The notes under the pieces were generated by a model. It was not told the origin of the DNA. It saw only the letters and a list, made by a program, of their open reading frames with translations, and did not search any database. Position numbers and translations under genes: made by a program. From contig JADJLJ010000001.1 of the NCBI GenBank assembly GCA_016710165.1, positions 62,001-126,000 on the forward strand: 64,000 bases of DNA, given 5' to 3'. Origin of the DNA: Chitinophagaceae bacterium (GTDB lineage Bacteria; Bacteroidota; Bacteroidia; Chitinophagales; Chitinophagaceae). Shown here one piece after another: positions 32,848-41,358 of the stretch (positions within the stretch are counted from its first letter, which is position 1; every line of letters starts with the position of its first letter).

Positions 32848-32858
32848 AGGTTTTTTTA
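32831..32858 (+). terminator. Terminator in the gap before 32935
   Basis: AAAGACCTTC-TTATT-GAAGGTTTTT makes a 10-bp stem (one G-U pair) with a T-tract. It lies about 190 bp after the coiled-coil gene. A weaker hairpin (ATGTAG/CTACAT, 32683-32702) precedes it. Confidence 0.65.
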
Positions 32859-32934
32859 TTTACGGCATAACTTCCTTTTTCATATTTCACCGGCCCGGCA
32901 GGATTGCTGTTTCAAATCTGCCTATTTTAGCAAA

Positions 32935-33408
32935 ATGAAAGCGGCTTCCATTCATGAATTAAAAGCGGAGCTCAGCAATGCCCCGCACGACCAGCTGGTG
33001 GACCTCTGTGTGCGCCTGGCCCGGTTCAAAAAAGAGAACAAGGAACTGGTCACCTACCTGCTGTTTGAATCGGTGGATGAAAATGCCTACATCGAAAACA
33101 TCAAAAAGGAGATGCAGGAACAGTTTGATGAAATGAATACATCCAATGTATATTTTGTAAAAAAGACGCTGCGGAAGATACTCCGGGTTACCGGTAAATA
33201 TATCCGCTATACCGGCTCGGCTGAGGCAGAAGTGCGTTTATTGCTGGCATTCTGCACCCTGCTTAAAGCATCCGGCATATCCACGGAGACGAACCCCGTG
33301 ATCAGGAACCTGTACCAGAACCAGTTGAAAAAGATATCGAAGGGCATTGCAACCATGCACGAGGACCTGCAGTACGATTACCTGAAGGAGTTAAAACTTC
33401 TTGCGTAA
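32935..33408 (+). CDS. Hypothetical cytoplasmic helical protein
   Basis: 157 residues, no signal peptide or membrane segment, predicted almost wholly helical and rich in Lys, Glu and Leu (IHELKAELSNAPHDQLVDLC at the start). The segment FKKENKELVTYLLFE and the block AEAEVRLLLAFCTLLKASGI look well conserved in character. I do not recognise the family. It is 45 bp upstream of the small membrane protein at 33454 and may share a transcript with it. Confidence 0.65.
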   Translation: MKAASIHELKAELSNAPHDQLVDLCVRLARFKKENKELVTYLLFESVDENAYIENIKKEMQEQFDEMNTSNVYFVKKTLRKILRVTGKYIRYTGSAEAEVRLLLAFCTLLKASGISTETNPVIRNLYQNQLKKISKGIATMHEDLQYDYLKELKLLA

Positions 33409-33453
33409 CTTTGATGCCGCTTGCAGGATTCATTTACGTTCAAAATAAAAAAT

Positions 33454-33696
33454 ATGCCACGGTCAAAGAAAAGAAAACACCATCATGATTTCCATCCGCA
33501 CGCCGGCGTGGAGAAATCGAAGAAGAACAAAAGCGCTGTTTTGCTTGCCGTAATTGTATGCGGTATCATCGGGTTGGGCATCGCATTTTTTGTTTCCGAT
33601 TCAGACCCGCTGTGGCTGGTCTCCGGTGCAGTACTGGGTGCCGGGCTCGGTTATTTTGCCGGCAAACAATTCGATAATACCTTCTCAAAGGGTTAA
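33454..33696 (+). CDS. Small two-helix membrane protein
   Basis: 80 residues from ATG 33454. An upstream in-frame TTG at 33421 would add 11 residues and is less likely. A basic, His-rich N-terminus (PRSKKRKHHHDFHPHAG) is followed by two hydrophobic helices (AVLLAVIVCGIIGLGIAFFV and a Gly-rich VSGAVLGAGLGYFAGKQF). The GxxxG-like second helix suggests tight helix packing. The His-rich tail might bind metal, but this is speculative. Function unknown. Confidence 0.6.
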   Translation: MPRSKKRKHHHDFHPHAGVEKSKKNKSAVLLAVIVCGIIGLGIAFFVSDSDPLWLVSGAVLGAGLGYFAGKQFDNTFSKG

Positions 33697-33847
33697 CGGC
33701 ATCTCACAGGTACATATACCCGCCCCCGGGTTACTAACAATTTCCTGCCCATTTGTGGAAAGGATTGCTGCGGTGATACTTGCATTTTGCTGAACTAAAC
33801 TGTATTTTGGTGGACATAACCTTAAACGCTCACCAAAAACTAAACTT

Positions 33848-34267
33848 ATGGACATTAAAAAATGGGTCATCGGCGGGATCACCGGGGGTATCCTTTACTT
33901 CCTGCTGGGTTGGTTGATTTATGGAATGCTGTTGATGGATTTTATGAACAACCATTCCGGCACGGCAGGTAATGTAAGCAGAACGGAGCCCGATATGCTT
34001 TACCTGGCCATTGGTAACCTGGCCATGGGATTCATGCTGGCCTATGTTTTTGTAAAAGGCAATATCAGTTCGCTTGCTGCCGGATTCGTTGCCGGGGGTA
34101 TCGTTGGATTGCTGATCGCTGTTGGCTATGATTGCATGATCTATGCAACCACAACCGTTATAAGCAAGACAGCCATGGCTGCAGATGTGGCCGCTTCCAC
34201 CGTAATGTCGGCCGTAGTAGGTGCGGTTATAGCCATGGTGATGGGCATGGGCAAGAGAGCTGCCTAG
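33848..34267 (+). CDS. Four-helix integral membrane protein of unknown function
   Basis: 139 residues with four hydrophobic helices: IGGITGGILYFLLGWLIYGM, then YLAIGNLAMGFMLAYVFV, then LAAGFVAGGIVGLLIAVGYD, and ASTVMSAVVGAVIAMVMGMG. Small-residue patterns (GGxxGG, GxxAGG) suit a tightly packed bundle. It starts right after a charged MDIKKW, which sets the N-terminus inside. No catalytic or transport motif is recognisable. Single-gene unit. Confidence 0.65.
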   Translation: MDIKKWVIGGITGGILYFLLGWLIYGMLLMDFMNNHSGTAGNVSRTEPDMLYLAIGNLAMGFMLAYVFVKGNISSLAAGFVAGGIVGLLIAVGYDCMIYATTTVISKTAMAADVAASTVMSAVVGAVIAMVMGMGKRAA

Positions 34268-34280
34268 TTTATTTCTTCTT

Positions 34281-34326
34281 TCATCACAAGTACCCTTTTA
34301 CCTGACATCAGAATAACTTGTGATGA
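34281..34326 (+). repeat. Inverted repeat after 34267
   Basis: TCATCACAAGT (34281-34291) and ACTTGTGATGA (34316-34326) are perfect 11-bp arms around a 24-nt loop. There is no T-tract, so it may be an mRNA 3' stabiliser rather than a terminator. Confidence 0.5.
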
Positions 34327-34400
34327 GGGCATGCCTTTGCACGTATTCCCGCTTTATATCCAATTTACTTGTGCTATAGCCCTAAAAGATCATTTTTAAG

Positions 34401-34437
34401 TATTATTAGTTACTCTTAATAATAAAGCGTAGCTTTG
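34401..34437 (+). promoter_or_regulatory. Promoter region of the RRM gene with operator-like palindrome
   Basis: TAGCTTTG at 34430-34437 matches TAnnTTTG. Just upstream, TATTATTA (34401-34408) mirrors TAATAATA (34417-34424), where the -33 element would be expected. The palindrome could be an operator. Confidence 0.45.
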
Positions 34438-34579
34438 ACGCGTACATTAATGCTGTGAGCACACAGTCAAGATAGATTCAATTTTTACAACCTTCTCCGC
34501 GTAACAGTTCTCCGTCTTTAAAGTCTGCTTTCTTATTTACTGCACAGGTATTTTATTTATTTTATTATTAATTTATTTT
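34438..34579 (+). promoter_or_regulatory. Long 5' leader of the RRM protein gene
   Basis: About 135 nt separate the predicted start of transcription from the ATG. The 5' part holds a small hairpin (CTGTG-AGCA-CACAG) and the 3' part is very AU-rich. Long leaders of this kind are typical of cold-induced RNA-binding protein genes. Confidence 0.4.
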
Positions 34580-34894
34580 ATGAACATTTACGTTTCAAAT
34601 CTGAGTTTCAATACCAGCGATGCTGAATTGAACGATCTTTTTTCAACTTTTGGCCAGGTAACTTCTGCCAAAGTAATCACCGACAGGGAAACCGGAAGGT
34701 CACGTGGTTTTGGTTTTGTGGAAATGCCTTCGGATGAAGAAGGAAAAGACGCCATGCTTGGACTCAACAACAAAGAAGTGGAAGGAAGGGCAATGTCTGT
34801 TTCTGTTGCAAAAGAGAAAACAGAAAGAAGCAACGGCGGCGGAAGCCGTGGTGGCTATTCCAACAACCGCAGCAGCGGTGGTGGAAGATGGTAA
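34580..34894 (+). CDS. RNA-binding protein with one RRM and Gly/Arg-rich tail
   Basis: 104 residues: a single RNA recognition motif with RNP2 IYVSNL at the start and RNP1 RGFGFVEM near residue 45, followed by a Gly/Ser/Arg/Asn-rich tail (SRGGYSNNRSSGGGRW). Bacterial RRM proteins of this design, first known from cyanobacteria and common in Bacteroidota, are often cold-inducible and bind many mRNAs. The long AU-rich leader agrees with such regulation. A strong terminator follows. Confidence 0.93.
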   Translation: MNIYVSNLSFNTSDAELNDLFSTFGQVTSAKVITDRETGRSRGFGFVEMPSDEEGKDAMLGLNNKEVEGRAMSVSVAKEKTERSNGGGSRGGYSNNRSSGGGRW

Positions 34895-34919
34895 TCACTC
34901 AATAACTCATTTTCGATAG

Positions 34920-34943
34920 AGGCTCAGCAATGAGCCTTTTTTT
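34920..34943 (+). terminator. Terminator of the RRM gene
   Basis: AGGCTCA-GCAA-TGAGCCT is a perfect 7-bp stem with a tetraloop and seven T. Confidence 0.9.
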
Positions 34944-35001
34944 ATGCACCTGGTTTATAAAATTTACCTTTACATTGCAAACGTAAAAAAAAGTTCAGGG
35001 A

Positions 35002-36384
35002 ATGAAGAAAATTATGCTCACCACCGTCATCCTGTTCCTCGCCGCGGCTGTTTTTGCCCAGGGCAAGGATGCAAAATTTACTGATTCCATGAAACAGGAG
35101 ATGTGCAGTAAGGTAAAAGAGGCTGCATCGCACGCCTGGAAAGGATATAAGGATCATGCCTGGGGGGCCGATGACCTGAAACCGCTGACGAAGCAACCGA
35201 AGAACTGGTATAAAACATCCATGCTGATGACCCCGGTGGATGCATTTGATACCTTTACCTTGATGGGATTAACTGCCGAAGCGAAAGAAGCAAAGGATCT
35301 TATCCTGGGCAAACTTGATTTTAATATCGACAACGATGTACAGGTCTTTGAAATAACCATCCGCCTGCTGGGCGGATTGATAACGGCTTATGAACTGGAT
35401 GGCAATAAAAAATTCCTGGCCCTTGCTCACGACCTGGGCAACAGGCTGATGCCCGCCTTCCATACGCCAACGGGAATGCCTTACCGCTATGTGCATCTGC
35501 AAACAGGCAAAACAAGGGATGGCATCAACAACCCGGCGGAGATCGGTACGCTGATGATGGAATTTGGCAAATTGTCGAAACTCACCGGCGACAGTAAATA
35601 TTACGATGCCGCCAAGAAAGCCATCCTGGCTGTTTATAAGAACAGGAGCCCGCTCGGCCTGGTGGGAGAGCAGATCGATGTGCAGACAGGAAAATGGGTG
35701 ACCACCAAAAGCCATATCGGCGCTTACATTGATTCGTACTACGAATATTTATACAAAAACTGGCTGTTGTTTGGCGACCTTGATTTTAAGACCGCTTTTG
35801 ATACGCATAATAAAGCCATCAAGGAACACCTCATCAGCAAAACAGGCAAGGGCTGGTTCATGCACCAGGTGGACATGAACAGCGGGAAGGTCATTGGCAC
35901 TACCTATGGCGCACTGGAAGCTTTTTATGCCGGGCTTTGCGCCTTTGCAGGCGATGTGGAAACGGGCAGGCAGATTCAGGAGGCCAACTACTACATGTGG
36001 ACCCGGTTCAACCTTGAACCCGAAGAGTTCAACTTCATAGCCGATACCATCACCAGCGCCTATTATATCCTCCGGCCAGAAAACCTGGAAAGCGCATTTT
36101 ATATGTACCGGCTCACGGGCGAGCTGAAATACCTCTGGCAGGGCAAAGTGATGGTAGAAAGCATCCTTACCCATTGCAGGAACGACGTGGGATTCGCCTC
36201 CTTAAAAAATGTACAGACCATTGAAAAGACGAATTCGATGGAAAGTTTCTTTTTTGGGGAAACACTGAAGTATGCGTACCTCATCTTTGCACCCGTATCA
36301 GCACTGGATCTGAAAAAAGTGGTACTTACCACCGAGGCCCATCCTTTTAAAACAGAGAACAGGAAGACAGGAATCAGTAATTAA
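35002..36384 (+). CDS. Glycoside hydrolase family 47 alpha-mannosidase, exported
   Basis: 460 residues with signal peptide (MKKIMLTTVILFLAAAVFAQ) and a complete GH47 (alpha/alpha)7 domain. Family marks are AWKGYKDHAWGADDLKPL, VQVFEITIRLLGGLITAYEL (with the acidic residue of FE), FHTPTGMPYRYVHL, AYIDSYYEYLYKNW, YYILRPENLESAFYMYRLTG, and the C-terminal METLKY-like FFFGETLKYAYLIF with TTEAHPF, whose Thr coordinates Ca2+. The family cleaves alpha-1,2-linked mannose and is best known from the eukaryotic secretory pathway; bacterial members exist. Here it probably trims mannans or host/fungal N-glycans in the periplasm. It starts a run of closely spaced plus-strand genes. Confidence 0.93.
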   Translation: MKKIMLTTVILFLAAAVFAQGKDAKFTDSMKQEMCSKVKEAASHAWKGYKDHAWGADDLKPLTKQPKNWYKTSMLMTPVDAFDTFTLMGLTAEAKEAKDLILGKLDFNIDNDVQVFEITIRLLGGLITAYELDGNKKFLALAHDLGNRLMPAFHTPTGMPYRYVHLQTGKTRDGINNPAEIGTLMMEFGKLSKLTGDSKYYDAAKKAILAVYKNRSPLGLVGEQIDVQTGKWVTTKSHIGAYIDSYYEYLYKNWLLFGDLDFKTAFDTHNKAIKEHLISKTGKGWFMHQVDMNSGKVIGTTYGALEAFYAGLCAFAGDVETGRQIQEANYYMWTRFNLEPEEFNFIADTITSAYYILRPENLESAFYMYRLTGELKYLWQGKVMVESILTHCRNDVGFASLKNVQTIEKTNSMESFFFGETLKYAYLIFAPVSALDLKKVVLTTEAHPFKTENRKTGISN

Positions 36385-36400
36385 AGAAAGCATTTTACCA

Positions 36401-37621
36401 ATGGCTTCAAAACGTAACGCAGCGGTCGGGTTCATTTTTATAACGCTGCTGATCGACATTATCGGGTTTGGCATCATCATCCCGGTAATACCATCCCTGA
36501 TCGCTCATTTAAAGAATGTAGACATCAGTACCGCCTCCAAATACGGCAGCCTGCTGATGTTTTCGTATGCTGTTGTACAATTCATTTGTGCACCCATACT
36601 GGGTAACCTCAGTGATAAATACGGCCGGCGGCCGGTATTATTATTCTCCTTATTTGGTTTTGGCATCAATTATTTATTCATGGCACTGGCGCCCACCTAT
36701 GGCTGGTTATTCCTGGGAAGGATCATTGCAGGCATAACCGGGGCAAGCATGACAACAGGAGCTGCCTATATTGCCGATATCAGCACAGCGGAGAACCGGG
36801 CAAAGAATTTTGGTATGATCGGCGCTGCTTTCGGACTGGGCTTTATCATCGGGCCGGTGATCGGCGGGTTGCTGGGTGGTTTCGGTACCCGTGTCCCGTT
36901 CTATGCAGCGGCCGTACTGGCTTTATTGAACTGGACCTACGGCTATTTTGTATTACCCGAATCGTTGCAAAAAGAACACCGCCGCTCCTTTGAGTGGAAG
37001 CGTGCCAACCCGGTTGGTTCCTTACTGCATTTAAAAAAATACCCGGCCATCAGCGGATTGGCATTGGCCATTTTATTCGTTTATATCGCAGCGCACGCCA
37101 TCCAGAGCAACTGGAACTATTTTACCATGTACCGCTTTAACTGGAACGAACGGATGGTGGGCCTATCCCTGGGGGTGGTTGGCATCATGGTGGCTACCGT
37201 TCAGGGCGGACTGATTCGGGTGATCAATCCCTGGCTGGGTAATGAAAAGAGCATTTATACCGGGCTTGGAATTTATGCGATCGGCATGTTGCTGTTTGGA
37301 CTGGCAACCCAAAGCTGGATGATGTTCGTTTTCCTGGTCCCATATTGCTTCGGGGGAATTTCCCAGCCGGCATTACAGGCAGTAATGAGCGAACACGTGC
37401 CGCCCAACGTACAGGGTGAACTGCAGGGCGCCATTACCAGCCTCATGAGCCTCGCTGCCATCATCGGGCCATTGGTGATGAATAATTTATTCTATTACTT
37501 TACACACAGCGAAGCACCCATGCATTTGCCGGGGGCGCCGTTCTTACTGGCTGCTGTTTTAATGGCTGCCAGTGCCGTCATTGCTTTCAGAACTTTACAC
37601 CCGAATAAAAGGATCACCTGA
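36401..37621 (+). CDS. MFS transporter, TCR/Tet family
   Basis: 406 residues with 12 predicted membrane helices. Motif A GNLSDKYGRRPVLLFSLFGF between helices 2 and 3, GAAYIADIS in helix 5 and the helix 4 charge pattern (GRIIAGITGASMTTG) are those of drug:H+ antiporters related to TetA. The sequence does not show whether the substrate is tetracycline; many chromosomal members export other compounds. It lies 16 bp after the GH47 gene and 1 bp before the Mur ligase-like gene, so it is likely co-transcribed with both. No tetR-type regulator is adjacent. Confidence 0.87.
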   Translation: MASKRNAAVGFIFITLLIDIIGFGIIIPVIPSLIAHLKNVDISTASKYGSLLMFSYAVVQFICAPILGNLSDKYGRRPVLLFSLFGFGINYLFMALAPTYGWLFLGRIIAGITGASMTTGAAYIADISTAENRAKNFGMIGAAFGLGFIIGPVIGGLLGGFGTRVPFYAAAVLALLNWTYGYFVLPESLQKEHRRSFEWKRANPVGSLLHLKKYPAISGLALAILFVYIAAHAIQSNWNYFTMYRFNWNERMVGLSLGVVGIMVATVQGGLIRVINPWLGNEKSIYTGLGIYAIGMLLFGLATQSWMMFVFLVPYCFGGISQPALQAVMSEHVPPNVQGELQGAITSLMSLAAIIGPLVMNNLFYYFTHSEAPMHLPGAPFLLAAVLMAASAVIAFRTLHPNKRIT

Positions 37622-37622
37622 T

Positions 37623-39020
37623 ATGATCAAAGGAATAAATGATTTTAAGAATGTCTTTTTCATAGGCGTGGCCGGTGTGGGCATGAGCGCCATTGCCCAG
37701 TACCTCCAGGGCATTGGTAAGAACGTAAGCGGCAGCGACCGCTATTTCAAGGAAGCTGAATTCAACGAAACAAAAGAGAAACTGGAGGCAGAAGGAATAA
37801 AATGTTTCCTGCAGAACGGCGATGGCATCAGCACCGGAACGGACCTGGTTGTGGTTTCCACTGCCATAGAAGATACTGTGTTTGAAGTACAGAAAGCAAA
37901 ACAACTGAACATCCCCATCATCAAACGGTCGGAACTGCTGGCACTGATCGCCCGGAGCAAGAGGACCATTGCAGTGGGCGGAACATCCGGTAAAAGCACC
38001 ACCAGCGCCATGCTGTTCGATATATTGGAAAAGGCCGGTTTAAAACCCAGCATCATCAGCGGCGCCGGGCTCGTGAGCATCATCCGGGAAGGAAAGATCG
38101 GCAATGCAAAAGTGGGGGCAGGAGCGTGGCTGGTAATTGAAGCAGATGAAAGTGATGGAAGCATTGTGCATTATCACCCGGAGATCGGCCTCTTACTGAA
38201 TGTAGATAAAGACCACCAGGAACTGGATGAGCTGATGAATATCTTCACCACATTCAGGAACAACAGTAATAAATTCATCGTCAACCAATCCAACCCACTG
38301 GCGCAACAGCTTTCCCAGGATATACAGCAGGATTTTTCGGCGGATGAAGATTACGATGCCGGGTATATCGCCCGGGATTATCAACAGGATGGCTTCCACA
38401 TTGAATTCAGGATCCAAAACCTGCCGGCCGGCATGAAAGCCACCATATTCAACATAAACAGTTTCGGCCGGCATAATATGGAAAATGCCCTTGCTGCCGT
38501 TGCTGTTGCCAACCAGGTTGGTGTTGACCTGGAAACCTGTGCAGCTGCATTGCAGCACTACGAAGGCATTTACCGCCGCAACCAGGTGCTGGGAAATAAG
38601 AACGGTGTTTGGGTGATCGATGATTATGCCCACAACCCGGTGAAATGTGCAGCCGCCATCCGGGCATGCCAGCCAGTGGCAGAAAAAGTGGTGGCCTGGT
38701 TCCAGCCGCATGGTTACGGGCCAACCCGTTTTTTACGGGATGATTTTGTAAAGGAAATTTCCGGAGCCCTCCGGCCGCAGGATGAGATATGGATGAGCGA
38801 GATATTCTATGCAGGCGGAACGGCCGTGAAGGATATCAGCGCCGGTGATCTCATCCGGGATATCAAAGCGTTGGGAAAAAATGCTTTTTTTGTAGATGAC
38901 CGCAACGAATTTGTTGGAAAAGTACGTCCTCATTTATCCGGCAATTCTGTCTTACTTTTAATGGGGGCAAGGGATCCCGGCCTGGAAGCATTCAGCAGGT
39001 CAGTATATGAGTCATTGTAA
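37623..39020 (+). CDS. Mur ligase family protein, MurC/Mpl-like paralogue
   Basis: 465 residues from ATG 37623, immediately after the MFS stop codon (TGATATG). The N-terminal Rossmann part has FIGVAGVGMSAIAQYL and SGSDRYF as in MurC/Mpl. The central ATPase domain has P-loop VGGTSGKSTTSAML and the EADESDGS motif. The C-terminal domain has DDYAHNPVKCAAAIRAC, with a carboxylate-binding loop. MurC joins L-Ala to UDP-MurNAc, and Mpl recycles a tripeptide. The P-loop here is GTSGKS rather than the usual GTHGKT, and the gene is outside any cell-wall cluster, so it is probably not the main MurC. Substrate unknown. Confidence 0.78.
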   Translation: MIKGINDFKNVFFIGVAGVGMSAIAQYLQGIGKNVSGSDRYFKEAEFNETKEKLEAEGIKCFLQNGDGISTGTDLVVVSTAIEDTVFEVQKAKQLNIPIIKRSELLALIARSKRTIAVGGTSGKSTTSAMLFDILEKAGLKPSIISGAGLVSIIREGKIGNAKVGAGAWLVIEADESDGSIVHYHPEIGLLLNVDKDHQELDELMNIFTTFRNNSNKFIVNQSNPLAQQLSQDIQQDFSADEDYDAGYIARDYQQDGFHIEFRIQNLPAGMKATIFNINSFGRHNMENALAAVAVANQVGVDLETCAAALQHYEGIYRRNQVLGNKNGVWVIDDYAHNPVKCAAAIRACQPVAEKVVAWFQPHGYGPTRFLRDDFVKEISGALRPQDEIWMSEIFYAGGTAVKDISAGDLIRDIKALGKNAFFVDDRNEFVGKVRPHLSGNSVLLLMGARDPGLEAFSRSVYESL

Positions 39021-39030
39021 CTAAACGGTC

Positions 39031-39543
39031 ATGAGAAGTATTTTCAGCATATTGGTTTTCTTTTTTTTCACTGCTGTTCAGGCACAGGACAACCGGGCAC
39101 TGGTATTTAACAAAGAACTGAAACTGCTTGCGGGCAATTGGGCCGGGCCAATGGTATATACAGACCCTGCTAAGAATAATGCGCAGGCCACCCTGCAGTC
39201 AAAACTGGAGATCACAGACCTCGGTGATTCAATGGCATTGAAGTACAGTTACACAGATACGGATGGTAAAGAAATCATTGAAAAAAGCTACCTGCGTATC
39301 TTAGATAAGGAAGATAAGCTCAGCATCGACGGCGAACTCTATGATATCGTATTTACAGGCAGGAAGGGTCCCCGGTTGACGGTGATAGCTGAAAAACAGG
39401 GATTCGATAACAAGCTGGTCGCCGACCTGAAACAAACCCTCGTCTTCGGCCCGGCAAACCTGAGTATCGTAAAGGAAGCGAGGTATATGGAGAATGAATT
39501 TTATTTTATCCGCCGCAGGGCAACATTTACAAAAACTAAATAA
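39031..39543 (+). CDS. Exported hypothetical protein, lipocalin-like
   Basis: 170 residues with signal peptide (MRSIFSILVFFFFTAVQAQ). The mature part begins ELKLLAGNWAGPMVYTDP, where a G-x-W motif opens a predicted beta barrel of eight to ten strands (LQSKLEITDLGDSMALKYSY, GDFDG-like LSIDGELYDIVFTG). This resembles heme- or lipid-binding lipocalin-like proteins, but no ligand residues can be named. It lies 10 bp after the Mur ligase-like gene and 36 bp before hutI, within the same run of genes. Confidence 0.6.
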   Translation: MRSIFSILVFFFFTAVQAQDNRALVFNKELKLLAGNWAGPMVYTDPAKNNAQATLQSKLEITDLGDSMALKYSYTDTDGKEIIEKSYLRILDKEDKLSIDGELYDIVFTGRKGPRLTVIAEKQGFDNKLVADLKQTLVFGPANLSIVKEARYMENEFYFIRRRATFTKTK

Positions 39544-39579
39544 GGTTTGGTCTGACGCCCCGACTGACCATTGAACAAA

Positions 39580-40821
39580 ATGACAACCTTAGTAACCAAC
39601 ATAAAGCAATTAGTAAATACCCGGGAGCAGGATCCATTGCTTCGCGGCAAGGCATTGGCTGAACTGCCGGTAATTGAAGATGCATTCTTACTGATCGAAG
39701 ACGGTATCATTGCCCAATACGGCGCCATGTACGAACTGGCATTGAAAGTACCGCAGTTACCTAAAGCGATCATTGATGCTGACGGGCAGTTTGTTTTACC
39801 CGCCTGGTGCGACAGCCATACCCACATCGTTTTTGCAAGAACACGGGAAGAAGAGTTCATCGACAAGATAAAAGGAATGAGTTATGCAGAAATAGCAGCC
39901 AAAGGCGGCGGTATCTTAAACTCAGCCAACAAATTAAATGCAGCCAGCGAAGATGAACTCTTCAACAGCGCATGGCAACGACTGGAAGAGATAAGCAGAC
40001 TGGGTACCGGGGCCGTGGAAATAAAAAGCGGCTATGGGTTAACAGTAGAAGGGGAGCTGAAGATGCTGCGGGTGATCAAAAAATTAAAAGAGCGGTCATC
40101 GCTTTCTGTCCGGTCAACATTTTTGGGTGCACATACGTACCCGGTTGCGTACAAAGAGGACCACGCCGGTTATATCAACAGCATCATCAACGAAATGCTG
40201 CCGGTAATAGCACAGGAAAAACTGGCAGACTATATTGACGTGTTCTGTGAGACCGGTTTCTTTTCCCCGCAGGAAATGGAAACCATCTGCAAGGCAGGAA
40301 TGAACTATGGCCTGAAGCCCAAACTCCACGTCAACCAGTTGACCAGCATCGGCGGTGTTGAAACGGCCATTAAGTTAAATGCCTTATCTGTTGATCACCT
40401 GGAAACGATGACAGATGCTGATGTAAGATCACTAAGCGCTTCCGGTACCATCGGCACTTTATTGCCTACTGCTGCGTTCTTCCTGCACATGCAGTACCAG
40501 CCTGCCCGGCAGTTGATAGATGCCGGCACGGCCATTGCCCTGGCCTCCGATTACAACCCCGGCTCATCGCCCAGCGGGAATATGAATTTTGTGATCGCTT
40601 TAAGCTGCATCCAGATGAAAATGCTGCCGCAGGAAGCCATCAACGCCGCTACCCTCAACGGGGCCTATGCTATGGAACTGGAAAAAGAACTGGGAAGCAT
40701 AACGGTTGGCAAGAAAGCAAACCTCATTTTTACAAAACCCATTCCTTCACTGGCATACCTGCCTTATTCATTCGGAACGGATCTGATCGATAAAGTGATG
40801 ATCAACGGGGAGTTTATATAG
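39580..40821 (+). CDS. hutI: Imidazolonepropionase
   Basis: 413 residues of the amidohydrolase superfamily. Zinc-binding HTH in CDSHTHIVFARTREEEF, substrate region GGGILNSANKL, then LGAHTYPVAYKED, KLHVNQLTSIGG and ASDYNPGSSPSG, all hutI features. It hydrolyses imidazolone-5-propionate to N-formimino-L-glutamate, the third step of histidine degradation. The ATG at 39580 is preferred to the TTG nine bases upstream. ftcD, which uses the product, is 2 kb downstream; hutH and hutU are not in the window. Confidence 0.95.
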   Translation: MTTLVTNIKQLVNTREQDPLLRGKALAELPVIEDAFLLIEDGIIAQYGAMYELALKVPQLPKAIIDADGQFVLPAWCDSHTHIVFARTREEEFIDKIKGMSYAEIAAKGGGILNSANKLNAASEDELFNSAWQRLEEISRLGTGAVEIKSGYGLTVEGELKMLRVIKKLKERSSLSVRSTFLGAHTYPVAYKEDHAGYINSIINEMLPVIAQEKLADYIDVFCETGFFSPQEMETICKAGMNYGLKPKLHVNQLTSIGGVETAIKLNALSVDHLETMTDADVRSLSASGTIGTLLPTAAFFLHMQYQPARQLIDAGTAIALASDYNPGSSPSGNMNFVIALSCIQMKMLPQEAINAATLNGAYAMELEKELGSITVGKKANLIFTKPIPSLAYLPYSFGTDLIDKVMINGEFI

Positions 40822-40903
40822 CCGGTAAGCCGGGAAGGCGTGTATGATTTTTTTGGTATTTACGTCTTATCGTCTTCCCGGCAAAAATCTTAAGATATTG
40901 GTT

Positions 40904-41296
40904 ATGAGATTGACCATTTTCATTTTCTCCTTAATTATCCTTTCCGGTAACCTGTATTCTCAGGAAAACAACTGCGCCCAGTATCATAAGGGTAAATTCA
41001 CCTACACCGATTCAGCCAACAATGTGATCATGGTAAAACGGAAAAAGAATTTCCAGGTGGAGACCAACCAGGCCACGGGTGTATGGGTCAACTTCCGCAT
41101 CACCTGGAAAAGCGACTGCGAGTACCAATTGGAGCAGGTAGGCACCAACAGCAAGGCCATGAGAAAATACAATCATACGGTCAGCAGCACCATCATCTCA
41201 AAAGCGTATGATAAGATAGGGTATGAATATACCTGTGCCTGTAAGGAGCCAGGTATGCCCAGGACCACCGGTTTAATGAAGAAAGTATTTGAGTAA
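40904..41296 (+). CDS. Exported hypothetical protein with conserved Cys residues
   Basis: 130 residues from ATG 40904; a longer in-frame start at 40844 would put a hydrophilic extension before the signal peptide. The signal peptide MRLTIFIFSLIILSGNLYSQ is followed by ENNCAQYHKGKFTYTD, WKSDCEYQLEQVGTN and YTCACKEPG. The four Cys could form disulfides. A small beta-rich domain is likely. Function unknown. It closes the run of plus-strand genes and is followed by a hairpin repeat. Confidence 0.6.
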   Translation: MRLTIFIFSLIILSGNLYSQENNCAQYHKGKFTYTDSANNVIMVKRKKNFQVETNQATGVWVNFRITWKSDCEYQLEQVGTNSKAMRKYNHTVSSTIISKAYDKIGYEYTCACKEPGMPRTTGLMKKVFE

Positions 41297-41301
41297 TTTT
41301 T

Positions 41302-41355
41302 ACCGCGAAGACGCCAAGGCGCTGAATTTTCTTTGCGCCTCCGCGTCTTTGCGGT
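41302..41355. repeat. Hairpin repeat, CCGCnAAGACGC family, copy 1
   Basis: ACCGCGAAGACGCCAAGGCG and the opposite arm GCGCCTCCGCGTCTTTGCGG form a long imperfect hairpin of about 54 nt. It ends 3 bp from the stop codon of the acetyl-CoA hydrolase gene. A relative lies at 42753-42833, on the other side of that gene. Confidence 0.7.
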
Positions 41356-41358
41356 TAT

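Noticed and set aside
36401..37621. Calling the MFS gene a tetracycline resistance determinant
   Set aside because: Family membership alone does not show the substrate, and no TetR-type regulator or resistance context is present.
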